From CAJLIR01 sp964408085 (GTDB taxonomy: Bacteria; Bacillota_I; Bacilli_A; RF39; UBA660), in contig CAYOYB010000001.1 of assembly GCA_964408085.1 (NCBI GenBank), forward strand, positions 124,001 through 188,000: a stretch of 64,000 nucleotides of DNA, in the 5' to 3' direction. Position numbers and translations under genes: made by a program. Shown piece after piece: positions 8,661 through 17,272 of this stretch. The notes under the pieces were generated by a model. It saw only the letters and a list, made by a program, of their open reading frames with translations. It was not told the origin of the DNA and made no database searches. Each line of letters opens with the position of its first letter. The stretch's first letter is position 1.

Positions 8661-9098
8661 CTATAAACATTCTACGAAAGTATCTTGTAAACATCTTAGA
8701 TTACAAACACAGTTAAGATTTGTTGTAAAGAAAGAATTTGTTGCTACATATGGAATTGTTGCTACTTGAGTAGTATCAGGATTTGGTGCTAAAACTCTAA
8801 ATGTTGCACAGCATCCATCAATTTTTTCTACTCTAAACACAGGAGATGTTGTTGTACCAAAAACATCTTCTTTAGAAGTTGGCATAGCTAGCGGAGTGCC
8901 AGCGTTAGCGCAACAAGTATAAAGCATTATAGGTCTTGTGTTGCAACCAAGAGTTGTCGATGAACAACCTAAGAATCCTCTATCGCAAGTATCTAAGCAA
9001 GCATCAGAGCAACAACTAGCATTTTGTTGTAAAATAGATATAACAGTTAAGATTTCAGCGATGCATTGACAATTGTTATTTTCATTATTATTACACAT
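8661..9098 (-). CDS. Spore coat protein, CotY/CotZ-like
   Basis: A 145-residue cysteine-rich protein. An Asn-rich start (MCNNNENNNCQCIAEIL) is followed by ISILQQNASCCSDACLDTC, IMLYTCC, VFRVEKIDGCCATFRVL and a C-terminal CVCNLRCLQDTF. The layout of paired cysteines and the hydrophobic 'VFRVEKIDGCCAT' core matches the CotY/CotZ crust proteins, which assemble disulfide-linked outer layers of the spore. ATG 9098 follows a GGGGTGG site; GTG 9107 lies inside that site. It is divergent from a LysM protein, as expected for a coat locus. Confidence 0.8.
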   Translation of the reverse strand: MCNNNENNNCQCIAEILTVISILQQNASCCSDACLDTCDRGFLGCSSTTLGCNTRPIMLYTCCANAGTPLAMPTSKEDVFGTTTSPVFRVEKIDGCCATFRVLAPNPDTTQVATIPYVATNSFFTTNLNCVCNLRCLQDTFVECL

Positions 9099-9241
9099 AT
9101 AATCCACCCCTTCATATTATTTTCAATATAACATATTCAAAAAAAATAAATTAGTGTAAACTATTACCTATAAATAATTAATAATAACTAATATTAGTTA
9201 CCTAAAATAGATAGTTACATATAATAAAGCGAGGTGAAATA

Positions 9242-9688
9242 ATGTATAGTATATATCAAATTCAAGTTGGTGATACACTAGATAGTGTTGCTTCTAAAGT
9301 TGGCACAACAAAACAGATTTTATCAACAATAAATGGTCTAACTGATACTAATTTAACTCCTGGCAATTATATTGTTATACCTATGAATGTAAATTTACCA
9401 TTTGCAACCTATACAGTAAAAAAAGGCGATAATGTTTATGAAATTGCGCGTCGTTATGGTGTAGATTATAGAACACTATTAGAAATAAATGGTTTAAATG
9501 CTGATGACTATATTTATCCAGACCAAGAAATCATTATTCCAAATCAAAATTTTAATGTATATGTAACACGTGAGAATGATTCATTAGGTACAGTAGCTGC
9601 AAAATTAGGAGCTAATCAAGAGGAAATAATTAGAGATAATGCTACAATTTATTTATTACCAGAACAATTAATTTTATATCGTAAGTAA
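9242..9688 (+). CDS. Triple-LysM protein
   Basis: A 148-residue protein made of three LysM-like modules: YQIQVGDTLDSVASKVG (residues 5-50), YTVKKGDNVYEIARRYG (about 58-105) and the more diverged VYVTRENDSLGTVAAKLG (about 108-148). LysM domains bind peptidoglycan or chitin-like glycans. No signal peptide is present, which is typical of spore-coat LysM proteins such as SafA or YaaH that act from the mother cell. The GCGAGGTG site and the divergent coat gene support a spore-envelope role. Confidence 0.85.
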   Translation: MYSIYQIQVGDTLDSVASKVGTTKQILSTINGLTDTNLTPGNYIVIPMNVNLPFATYTVKKGDNVYEIARRYGVDYRTLLEINGLNADDYIYPDQEIIIPNQNFNVYVTRENDSLGTVAAKLGANQEEIIRDNATIYLLPEQLILYRK

Positions 9689-9693
9689 TACTT

Positions 9694-9720
9694 AAAAAGA
9701 GAAAAACTCTTTTTTTTTAT
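9694..9720 (+). terminator. Intrinsic terminator after the LysM gene
   Basis: AAAGAG, a loop of A and CTCTTT are followed by a long T run. Confidence 0.75.
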
Positions 9721-9766
9721 AAAAATATATTATATAATATTAATATAGTTAGATAGGAAGTGCAAG

Positions 9767-10180
9767 ATGAAAAAAGTATTTTTACTTATTATAATGTTAT
9801 TACCTCTTTTAGCAGGTTGTGGTTCAAAATTAACTACATATGAAGAAATTGAATATGATGAATTTATAGAGAAAATTGAAAATAAGGATGACTTTATACT
9901 TTTTATTGGTTCATCAACGTGCCAACATTGTGATGCATTTAAAGAAACTGTTAAAAGTGTTGTCAAAAACTATCAAATAAAGATCTATTATATTGATATA
10001 CATAAATTTACTGAACAACAATCAAATAAGTTTAAAACTTATATTAATTTCAGTGCAACACCAACTACAGTATTTATATACAATGGTACTGAAAAAACAA
10101 CTTATAATCGTATAAATGGTAATTTAAGTTATGATAAAGTTATCGATAAATTGACTAAGGCAGGATTTATAAAAGAATAG
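9767..10180 (+). CDS. Thioredoxin-like lipoprotein
   Basis: A 137-residue protein. It has a lipoprotein signal peptide with lipobox LLAGC at residues 14-18 and a thioredoxin fold containing the CQHC redox motif (GSSTCQHCDAF, about residues 47-57). The cis-proline region is SATPTTVFIYNG. It should act on the outer face of the membrane in thiol exchange or as a redox sensor. The AAA+ gene follows after 9 bases, so the two are probably one transcript. Confidence 0.85.
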   Translation: MKKVFLLIIMLLPLLAGCGSKLTTYEEIEYDEFIEKIENKDDFILFIGSSTCQHCDAFKETVKSVVKNYQIKIYYIDIHKFTEQQSNKFKTYINFSATPTTVFIYNGTEKTTYNRINGNLSYDKVIDKLTKAGFIKE

Positions 10181-10189
10181 GGGATATAG

Positions 10190-11221
10190 ATGGAAGATAA
10201 TAATATTGAATTTTTAGAAGAATTAGATAATGATAAAGAAGAAAAAGAGATAGCTCCAGATATTACTGGCGTAAAATTTAGTGTTCTAGATAATTATGGA
10301 GAAGATTTAACTGCTAAAACTTATATAACGAATCCAGCTATTGCCAGAGAAAGTGAATTAAAGAAACTAATGATTGTTTTACTAACTCCAGAAAAATCTG
10401 GTTTATTAATTGGTAAAGCAGGTATAGGTAAAACAGCCATTGTTGAAGGATTAGCTTATCTAATTCAAAGAAAAGAAGTTCCAGATGCTTTATTAGGATA
10501 TCGTGTTATAAAATTCAATTCAACATCATTAGTAGGAAAAGTAACACTTGATGGAGAAGAACGTTTAGTTATGGGACTTTTAGTTGATGAATTAAAAGTT
10601 ACTGGAAAAACAATTGTCTTTATCGATGAAATTCATACTTTGATTGGTGGAAAAGGTTCAGGACCTATGGACTTAGCCAATATGTTAAAGCCAGGGCTTG
10701 ACCGTGGTACTATTAAAGCAATAGGTGCTACAACTACAATTGAGTATGATACTTATGTTATTCGAGACCGTGCCTTTTTAAGACGTTTTGATCGTATTGA
10801 TGTTTTAGAACCGGATGAACCAACAACTGTTAAAATTTTAATGGGTACATTACCAAAAATTGAAAAGCAAACAGGTGTCAAATTTAAATATAATGATTAT
10901 GTTGCTGAGAAATTGCTTACATCGATTGTAAGTGCTACTTCCGAATTTAAAAGAATTTACGGTTTAGCAGCTATGTATCCCGATGTTTCGTTATCAGTTT
11001 TAACACAAGCATTCTCTCATGCTTTATATAATAATAATTCCGAAGTTACAGTTTTGGACGTATATAACGCAATCAAAACAAGTAAAAGAATTTATCCTGA
11101 TAGTATTGTAAAAGAACTTACTTTATTTCGTGAGAAATTTAAAAAATTATGTGAAGATGAGGGAGTTGTTTTACCAGTTGTAACAAAAGAAGAAATAGAA
11201 AGTATGCAAGAAGATTATTAA
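10190..11221 (+). CDS. AAA+ ATPase, ClpA/ClpB D1-like, single domain
   Basis: A 343-residue single-module AAA+ protein. Walker A is GKAGIGKT (about residues 76-83), Walker B is IVFIDEIH, sensor 1 lies in IGATTTIEYD and an arginine-finger segment is FLRRFDRIDV. The sequence resembles the first AAA domain of ClpA/ClpB/ClpC, but the Clp N-domain, the second AAA domain and a ClpP loop are all absent. It probably remodels an unidentified partner protein. It starts with ATG after GGGGATA, 9 bases after the thioredoxin-like lipoprotein gene. Confidence 0.8.
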   Translation: MEDNNIEFLEELDNDKEEKEIAPDITGVKFSVLDNYGEDLTAKTYITNPAIARESELKKLMIVLLTPEKSGLLIGKAGIGKTAIVEGLAYLIQRKEVPDALLGYRVIKFNSTSLVGKVTLDGEERLVMGLLVDELKVTGKTIVFIDEIHTLIGGKGSGPMDLANMLKPGLDRGTIKAIGATTTIEYDTYVIRDRAFLRRFDRIDVLEPDEPTTVKILMGTLPKIEKQTGVKFKYNDYVAEKLLTSIVSATSEFKRIYGLAAMYPDVSLSVLTQAFSHALYNNNSEVTVLDVYNAIKTSKRIYPDSIVKELTLFREKFKKLCEDEGVVLPVVTKEEIESMQEDY

Positions 11222-11296
11222 TCTAAAAATTAATTTATAGTATTAAATTAACTTGCAAAAAGATTACTTAGTTGATATAATTATTTAGGTGATTTC

Positions 11297-11638
11297 ATGA
11301 GCGAAGATCGAGAACAAGCTATTCAATTGATTAAAGATAAGTTAAACAAAAAAAGTTCTTTATCATATGTTGATATAGCAAAACTTACTAATTATCATCC
11401 TAAATATATATTAAAGTTAAAAAAAGATATCTTAGATGATAATATCAATTATATTCATGGTAATAAAAATAAGAAACCAGCTAATACTATACCAATAGAG
11501 GAAGAAGAAAAAATTGTTAATCTATATAAACGTAGTAATGCAAGTATTAGAAGATTTTGTAAATTTTATGGAAAAAGAAGCTATTCATGTATATATAATG
11601 TTTTAAAAAGAAATGGTTTATTAGATGATGAAAATTAG
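11297..11638 (+). CDS. Small protein with two predicted HTH segments
   Basis: A 113-residue basic protein. Residues 20-45 (SSLSYVDIAKLTNYHPKYIL) and 72-105 (ASIRRFCKFYGKRSYSCIYN) each look like helix-turn-helix units, an arrangement also seen in the N-terminal part of transposases of the ISL3/IS3 type. No catalytic DDE domain follows, and a terminator comes straight after. It could be a DNA-binding regulator or a domesticated remnant of a transposase; the sequence does not decide. Confidence 0.6.
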   Translation: MSEDREQAIQLIKDKLNKKSSLSYVDIAKLTNYHPKYILKLKKDILDDNINYIHGNKNKKPANTIPIEEEEKIVNLYKRSNASIRRFCKFYGKRSYSCIYNVLKRNGLLDDEN

Positions 11639-11662
11639 CCTTTTAATATAAAGGCTTTTTTT
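11637..11662 (+). terminator. Intrinsic terminator after the double-HTH gene
   Basis: GCCTTT, the loop TAATAT and AAAGGC are followed by a T run. Confidence 0.85.
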
Positions 11663-11724
11663 GTCGATAAAAAATAATTCTATAAAAATATTTATCTTTA
11701 TATAGTTATATGGGAGGAATAACT

Positions 11725-14355
11725 ATGGAAAGAAATATAGAAGGATTAACAGAAGAACAAGTATTAGAAAATCGTAAAAAATATGGTAGTAATAAAATAA
11801 CTACATTAAAAAAAGAAACCTTTTTTAGTCTATTTATAGAATCTTTTAGTGATCCAATGATTAGAATTCTTTTAATTGCGCTTGGTATAAAAACGATTTT
11901 TTTAATTAAAAATTTTGATTGGTATGAAACAGTTGGCATTGTCATTGCTATATTTATCGCGTCTTTTATTTCCTCTATATCAGAATATGGTAGTCAAAAG
12001 GCTTTTGAGCGATTACAAGATGAAGCCTCAAAAATAAAATGTAAAGTAAAAAGAAATGGAAAGCTAAAAGAAGTAGATGTTGATGATGTTGTAAAAGACG
12101 ATATTATCATTTTACAGTCAGGAGATCGTATTCCAGCTGATGGTGTGATTCTTAAAGGAAATATTAGTGTTGATGAATCGTCACTTAATGGTGAAGCTAA
12201 AGAACAATATAAATATCCAGTTAATAATATGGGTGCAAAGGAAGCAAAACAAAATGAAGTTTATCGTGGAACAGTTGTCTATAATGGCGAAGCTACTATG
12301 TTAGCTACAAAAATTGGTGATAACACGTTTTATGGTTCTATAGCAAAAGAATTACAAGAAAAACAACCAGAAAGCCCTATGAAAATTCGCCTTAGAAAAT
12401 TAGCTCAAATAATTAGTAAAATAGGTTATGTCTGTGCCTTTTTAGTCGCCTTCTCTTATCTATTTTCTGTTATTGTAATTCATAATAATTTTAATTTAAT
12501 AGCTATTAAACATACTATTACCAATTTTCCCCTAATGTCTGGTTATATTTTATATGCCCTAACTTTAACGGTAACTGTCATAGTGGTGGCTGTTCCTGAA
12601 GGTTTACCGATGATGATTACCTTAGTATTATCTTCTAATATGAAAAGAATGTTAAAAGATAATGTTTTAGTAAGAAAGTTGGTTGGAATAGAAACTGCTG
12701 GTAGTTTAAATATTCTATTTTCTGATAAAACAGGTACTTTAACAAAAGGAAAATTAGAAGTAGTTGGAATATTAAGTGGTGCTGGAAAGGTCTATTATAA
12801 CAAAATTGAATTAGAGAAAAATCCAAAATTTTATGAATTAGTAAGAACATCACTTCTTTATAATAATGCTAGTAGCTATGACGAAACAGCTAAAAAGATA
12901 GTTGGTGGAAATATAACAGATCGTGCTTTATTAGAATTTATTAATGATAACAGAGAAAAAAATTTCAAAATAATTTCTAATATTCCATTTGATAGTAAAA
13001 ACAAATATTCAATTACTGTCATTAATAATGGTAGCAGACTAAACCTTATTAAAGGTGCTCCAGAAAAAATATTACCATTTTGTCGATACTATTATACAGA
13101 AAATGGTGAACAAAAAACGCTCTTTGATAAAAATAAGTTAGCATCAACTATAAGTAGTATAACAAAAAGAGGAATTAGAGTGTTAACTATAGCTACATCT
13201 ACTTCCTATGAACCAACTAGATTTTCTGATTTAACATTAGTAGGATTTATTTATATTAAAGATGAAGTAAGAAAAGAAGCTATTGAAGGTGTAAAATTAG
13301 TTCGTGAGGCTCATATTCAAACAGTTATGATAACTGGAGATAACAAAGATACAGCCTATGCCATTGGTGAAGAGGTTGGTCTAATCGATAAGAATTCAAT
13401 TATTTTGACATCAAACGAATTAAATCAAAAGACAGATGAAGAATTAAAGCAAATCTTACCTAGATTGCGAATTGTTGCTAGGGCCTTGCCACAAGATAAA
13501 AGTAGATTAGTTAGAATCTCTCAAGAACTAGGATTAGTAGTTGGAATGACAGGTGATGGGGTTAATGATGCTCCTGCTTTAAAAAAAGCTGATGTAGGTT
13601 TTTCTATGGGAAGTGGTACAGAAGTAGCTAAAGAGGCTAGTGACATAGTTATTTTAGATGACAATTTTAAATCGATTACCAAAGCTATTTTATTTGGACG
13701 AACGATTTTTAAGAGTATTAGAAAATTCATTATTTTTCAATTAACAGTTAATTTATGTGCTGTATCTTTATCAATAATAGGACCATTTATTGGTGTTGAT
13801 ACGCCAGTTACAGTTATTCAAATGTTATGGATTAATATGGTTATGGATACTTTAGCAGGACTTGCCTTCTCTTTTGAACCACCTTTGTTAGAGTATATGA
13901 CTGAGTTACCCAAAAGAAAAGATGAACAGATTATTAATAGATATATGGCTGGCGAAATTTTATTTACTGGCTTGTATTCTTCTATTTTATGCGTTGTATT
14001 TTTGAAATTACCTTTTATAAAGAACTTTTTTAGAGTAGATAATAATAATCTCTACTTAATGACTGCTTTCTTTGGTTTATTCATTTTCATGACCATTTTT
14101 AATAGTTTTAATGCTAGAACGAATCGATTAAATTTATTAGCTAATATTTTAAAAAATAAAGTCTTTCTTTTCATTATTTTATTTATTTTAGTTGTTCAAA
14201 TTGTTTTAATTTATTATGGTGGGGATTTATTTAGAACGGCCGGTTTAACTTATGTAGAATTTTTAATAATGTTGTTATTATCAGCTACTGTTATACCTGT
14301 TGATTGGTTACGTAAATGTTATCTTAGAAAAAAGGGACAGGTAGGAGGAGTTTAG
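11725..14355 (+). CDS. Calcium-translocating P-type ATPase (type IIB-like)
   Basis: An 876-residue P-type ATPase. Key parts in order are the actuator segment SSLNGEAKE, the M4 ion-binding motif VPEGLPMMI, the phosphorylation motif SDKTGTLTKG, the nucleotide-binding KGAPE, the hinge TGDGVNDAPALKKADVG and six C-terminal membrane segments including LWINMVMDTLAGLAF. PEGLP with NxxxD is typical of calcium pumps of the PMCA type. The usual TGE of the actuator reads NGE. ATG 11725 is chosen because GGGAGGA lies 6 bases before it, rather than 11710. It probably exports calcium from the cell. Confidence 0.88.
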   Translation: MERNIEGLTEEQVLENRKKYGSNKITTLKKETFFSLFIESFSDPMIRILLIALGIKTIFLIKNFDWYETVGIVIAIFIASFISSISEYGSQKAFERLQDEASKIKCKVKRNGKLKEVDVDDVVKDDIIILQSGDRIPADGVILKGNISVDESSLNGEAKEQYKYPVNNMGAKEAKQNEVYRGTVVYNGEATMLATKIGDNTFYGSIAKELQEKQPESPMKIRLRKLAQIISKIGYVCAFLVAFSYLFSVIVIHNNFNLIAIKHTITNFPLMSGYILYALTLTVTVIVVAVPEGLPMMITLVLSSNMKRMLKDNVLVRKLVGIETAGSLNILFSDKTGTLTKGKLEVVGILSGAGKVYYNKIELEKNPKFYELVRTSLLYNNASSYDETAKKIVGGNITDRALLEFINDNREKNFKIISNIPFDSKNKYSITVINNGSRLNLIKGAPEKILPFCRYYYTENGEQKTLFDKNKLASTISSITKRGIRVLTIATSTSYEPTRFSDLTLVGFIYIKDEVRKEAIEGVKLVREAHIQTVMITGDNKDTAYAIGEEVGLIDKNSIILTSNELNQKTDEELKQILPRLRIVARALPQDKSRLVRISQELGLVVGMTGDGVNDAPALKKADVGFSMGSGTEVAKEASDIVILDDNFKSITKAILFGRTIFKSIRKFIIFQLTVNLCAVSLSIIGPFIGVDTPVTVIQMLWINMVMDTLAGLAFSFEPPLLEYMTELPKRKDEQIINRYMAGEILFTGLYSSILCVVFLKLPFIKNFFRVDNNNLYLMTAFFGLFIFMTIFNSFNARTNRLNLLANILKNKVFLFIILFILVVQIVLIYYGGDLFRTAGLTYVEFLIMLLLSATVIPVDWLRKCYLRKKGQVGGV

Positions 14356-14357
14356 GA

Positions 14358-14382
14358 AAAATGCACGAAATGCATTTTTTTG
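14358..14382 (+). terminator. Intrinsic terminator of the P-type ATPase gene
   Basis: AAAATGCA, the loop CGAAA and TGCATTTT are followed by more T. Confidence 0.85.
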
Positions 14383-14483
14383 CGTTTGAAATTTGATTGC
14401 AAAAATTGTCAAAATATGGTAATATTTACTAGTATAGTAAGGTTTGCTGGATGCAATTTTTTTATTTAATTAGGAGTGGTTAT

Positions 14484-15185
14484 ATGATTAATTTTATTGT
14501 GTGTGACGATAATAAGAAATTATTAGATGAAGTAGTTGAACTTATTAATCAACTAATGATGAAAAATCGTCATGAATATAAAGTACATGCTTTTACAGAC
14601 TATAACGATAAGTTTATGGATATAATGAATGAAAAATTATCGTGCAAAATATATATTCTAGATGTAGAAGTTCCTAGTCAATCTGGTATTGATATTGCTA
14701 GACAAATAAGAGAAAATGATGTAGATAGTGTAATTATTTTTTTGACTATCCATAATGAAGTAGGACCAGTATTATTAAAAGAAGAAATTATGTTTTTAAC
14801 TTTTATTTGTAAATTTGATAACGCTAATAAAAGACTAAAATCAGCTATTTGCAAGGCTTTAGATCTCGTTGGGAAAAAATTATCTGTTAGATTTGAGGAC
14901 CAAGGCGCTATTTATACGTTACCTGTTAAAGACATTATCTATATTTTAACTGATACAATTGAAAGAAAAATTGTTATTAAGACAGATTACGCCCAATTTA
15001 GGGTATCAAAAACACTTGTGGAAATGGAAAATTTATTACCACATCAATTTAAGCATTCACATAGAGCCTGCATTGTAAATGTTGATCGCATTAGAATGAT
15101 TGATAAGAAAAATAACACCATTATTTTTGATAATGATGATGTTGTAGATTTACTATCAAAAAGTTGTAGAAAGGAACTGGTGTAA
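14484..15185 (+). CDS. agrA: LytTR response regulator, AgrA-like
   Basis: A 233-residue response regulator. The receiver domain has the acidic pair CDD (D8, D9) and the phospho-acceptor D60 in YILDVEVP. The C-terminal half (from about residue 130) is a LytTR DNA-binding domain ending in FKHSHRACIVNVDRIRMID. ATG 14484 follows TAGGAGTGG; the frame opens earlier at 14451. It sits immediately before the AgrC-like kinase gene (stop at 15185, start at 15186). It should bind LytTR boxes near the agrBD genes. The gene symbol is by family and locus. Confidence 0.85.
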   Translation: MINFIVCDDNKKLLDEVVELINQLMMKNRHEYKVHAFTDYNDKFMDIMNEKLSCKIYILDVEVPSQSGIDIARQIRENDVDSVIIFLTIHNEVGPVLLKEEIMFLTFICKFDNANKRLKSAICKALDLVGKKLSVRFEDQGAIYTLPVKDIIYILTDTIERKIVIKTDYAQFRVSKTLVEMENLLPHQFKHSHRACIVNVDRIRMIDKKNNTIIFDNDDVVDLLSKSCRKELV

Positions 15186-16484
15186 ATGAAGATACTTTGT
15201 GATCTTTTAGGTGCATTGATTTTATCAATATCGTCTATTTATGTTATTAGTCAGATAATGGATTTATCTATCAAAAAAGTCGGTATTATTAGATACTTAA
15301 TATCGATAATAGCGCTATCAGTTTATTTAATTATTAGTTATTATAGTACTATGATTTTTTTAAGATATCTATTATTCGTTTTTGCAATATCCTTAATAAT
15401 AATATTAATTATGAAAAAATCATTTAAAGAGTCTTTTATTGCAGGATTCTTTATATTCATTTTGCTGGCAATATCTGAGTTATTATTTGCGATAGTTGTT
15501 ATGTATATACTAAAAGCTGATGTCGAAAGTTTTTATGGGGTTTTACTGGGAAATATTGGTATAGCCTTAATTTTATTTCTTTTAATTAAAATTCCTAAAT
15601 TCTTAGTCTTATTAAAAAGTTGGCTTGAAAAAATAGCTACTTCAAAAAGGTATTATTTAATTGCCTTGATTGTTATATTATGTTTTTCAATTAGTATTAT
15701 TATTTATATAAATTATTTTGATACAACGACTAGGTTAAGATTTGTTTTAAGTTTAATTGTGATACTGATTTATACTATCATAACTATTATTTTGTTTAAT
15801 GAAAAGAACAATAGTAGTAAGATTCAATATGAATATGAAAATGTGGTAAATAATTTAAATGAATACGAAAAAATGTTAGACTTTCAAAAGGTTGCTAATC
15901 ATGAAAATAAAAATCAATTATTAGTTATAAAAAGTATGATAGATAAAAAAGATTCTAAAGTAGATGAATATATTAATAGTATAATTTTAGAAAAAAGTGA
16001 AGATAATGAAGATTTTTTATATCGAACTAATATTATTCCTTCTGGTGGTTTAAGAGGTTTAGTTTATTACAAACTATTATCAATGAAGGAAAAGAAAATT
16101 AATGTCAATTTAAGTATTTCTAATAAAATAAGAAAAATAGATTTAGAGAAAATGGGTGTAAATTTAAATAAAGATTTATGTAAAATTATGGGAGTTATCT
16201 TGGATAATGCTAGACAAGCTGTTGAAGAATTAGAAACTAAAAATATCGATATAGAAATGGACTATATAGATAATCAATTTATCATTATCGTTTCTAATAA
16301 CTTTGAAGGTGATTTAGATTTAAGTGAAATGGATAATATTGGTTATACAACTAAAGGTAGTGGTCATGGATATGGACTAGCTTTAATGAAACAGCTAATT
16401 GATAAAAATAGTTGCTTAGATAACCAAAAATACATATATGGTAAAAAATTTGTTCAAAAAGTAATTTTAAATTTACAAAAATAA
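15186..16484 (+). CDS. agrC: AgrC-like sensor histidine kinase
   Basis: A 432-residue kinase. The first 200 residues carry six or seven hydrophobic segments, the expected receptor for a cyclic peptide. A dimerisation region follows with the atypical H-box ANHENKNQLLVIKSM (His239), as in AgrC/ComD HPK10 kinases. A GHKL ATPase domain ends the protein, with an N-box in GVILDNARQAVEE and a G-box in GSGHGYGLALMKQL. It starts one base after the agrA stop, so the two are translationally coupled. Confidence 0.87.
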   Translation: MKILCDLLGALILSISSIYVISQIMDLSIKKVGIIRYLISIIALSVYLIISYYSTMIFLRYLLFVFAISLIIILIMKKSFKESFIAGFFIFILLAISELLFAIVVMYILKADVESFYGVLLGNIGIALILFLLIKIPKFLVLLKSWLEKIATSKRYYLIALIVILCFSISIIIYINYFDTTTRLRFVLSLIVILIYTIITIILFNEKNNSSKIQYEYENVVNNLNEYEKMLDFQKVANHENKNQLLVIKSMIDKKDSKVDEYINSIILEKSEDNEDFLYRTNIIPSGGLRGLVYYKLLSMKEKKINVNLSISNKIRKIDLEKMGVNLNKDLCKIMGVILDNARQAVEELETKNIDIEMDYIDNQFIIIVSNNFEGDLDLSEMDNIGYTTKGSGHGYGLALMKQLIDKNSCLDNQKYIYGKKFVQKVILNLQK

Positions 16485-16507
16485 AAAACTGCGATTGCAG
16501 TTTTTTA
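16484..16507. terminator. Bidirectional terminator between agrC and agrD
   Basis: AAAAACTGC, the loop GATT and GCAGTTTTT serve both the plus-strand agrAC and the minus-strand agrBD transcripts, which converge here. Confidence 0.8.
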
Positions 16508-16627
16508 TTATTTAAGAAGTGCTTTTGGACATTCTGGTTCATCGATAACAAAAACGAAACAAGCACTACTTCCTAAAGAGGCAACAAATCCAGCTACTGA
16601 AGCAATTATTGAAGTTATAAATGCCAT
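16508..16627 (-). CDS. agrD: AgrD-like autoinducing peptide precursor, 39 aa
   Basis: A 39-codon ORF with a strong GGGAGGAGG site 8 bases before its ATG. The product has three parts as in AgrD. Residues 1-19 (MAFITSIIASVAGFVASLG) are an amphipathic, Gly/Ala-rich leader. The core is SSACFVFVI, with Cys23 as the only cysteine there. The acidic tail DEPECPKALLK aligns with the DExEVPKEL tail that AgrB reads in staphylococci. A thiolactone formed by Cys23 with Val27 or Ile28 is expected. It lies 51 bases downstream of agrB and is in the right place and strand for agrBD. The exact ring size is inference. Confidence 0.85.
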   Translation of the reverse strand: MAFITSIIASVAGFVASLGSSACFVFVIDEPECPKALLK

Positions 16628-16678
16628 AACAAATACCTCCTCCCTTTTTATTCTATGTTTAAATAAATTTAAACCATA

Positions 16679-17272
16679 TTAAAGATATTTTTTATAATTG
16701 TTATATGGTAATTTAAAAATGCGATAAACTGTAGGAGATATCATAAAACATTGTAGAACAATCGCAATTAATAAAGAGTTAGCCAAGAATTGATTATCTA
16801 TAAATAAAGAACAAATAATCATAATAAGCGCGATAATTGTTGATATAATTTTTAAACAAAATCTTCTTTTTTTATTTATGATTGGCCTTTTATATGTATC
16901 AGCTGGAGCATTTTTTATAATAAAAGCTAAACTGATTAGACCAATTATTACTTTTAAGTAAATAGGTATTTGAATAATCGTACATATAAAAGGAAGAATT
17001 ATAAAAATTAACAGTGATGATATTAAGCAAATCCAACTTTTAGTTGCATGCAATCCAAATGATGGTATTCTTATAAAATTATAGCAAATGAGAAAAATCA
17101 ATGTTTCTTTTATTAAACCTAATAAATAAGAAACTATTAAAATAACAATCATTTTAGTTATTAATATATATATAGATTCTAATCCATATTTTATAATTTC
17201 TAATTTTTCATTATCGAAATTATTATATTTTTGAATAACATTTAGTTGTTTATTTATAATAAAATTTCTCAT
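16679..17272 (-). CDS. agrB: AgrB-like peptide-processing membrane protease
   Basis: A 197-residue membrane protein with about five hydrophobic segments. The AgrB catalytic pair is in SFGLHATKSWICL, a His followed seven residues later by a Cys. The C-terminal loop APADTYKRPIINKKRR is also conserved in AgrB. It should cleave the AgrD tail and form the thiolactone. It is followed on the same strand by agrD and is convergent with agrAC, not in the single agrBDCA order of staphylococci. Confidence 0.9.
   Translation of the reverse strand: MRNFIINKQLNVIQKYNNFDNEKLEIIKYGLESIYILITKMIVILIVSYLLGLIKETLIFLICYNFIRIPSFGLHATKSWICLISSLLIFIILPFICTIIQIPIYLKVIIGLISLAFIIKNAPADTYKRPIINKKRRFCLKIISTIIALIMIICSLFIDNQFLANSLLIAIVLQCFMISPTVYRIFKLPYNNYKKYL

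Noticed and set aside
9147..9166. TTAGTGTAAACTATTACC near the coat gene as a further ICE operator
   Set aside because: Only one arm (TAAACT) matches and the CTAG core is missing; it is outside the ICE and probably chance.
11297..11638. Transposase gene
   Set aside because: The HTH pair resembles transposase N-termini, but there is no catalytic domain, inverted repeats or target duplication, so an insertion sequence is not called.
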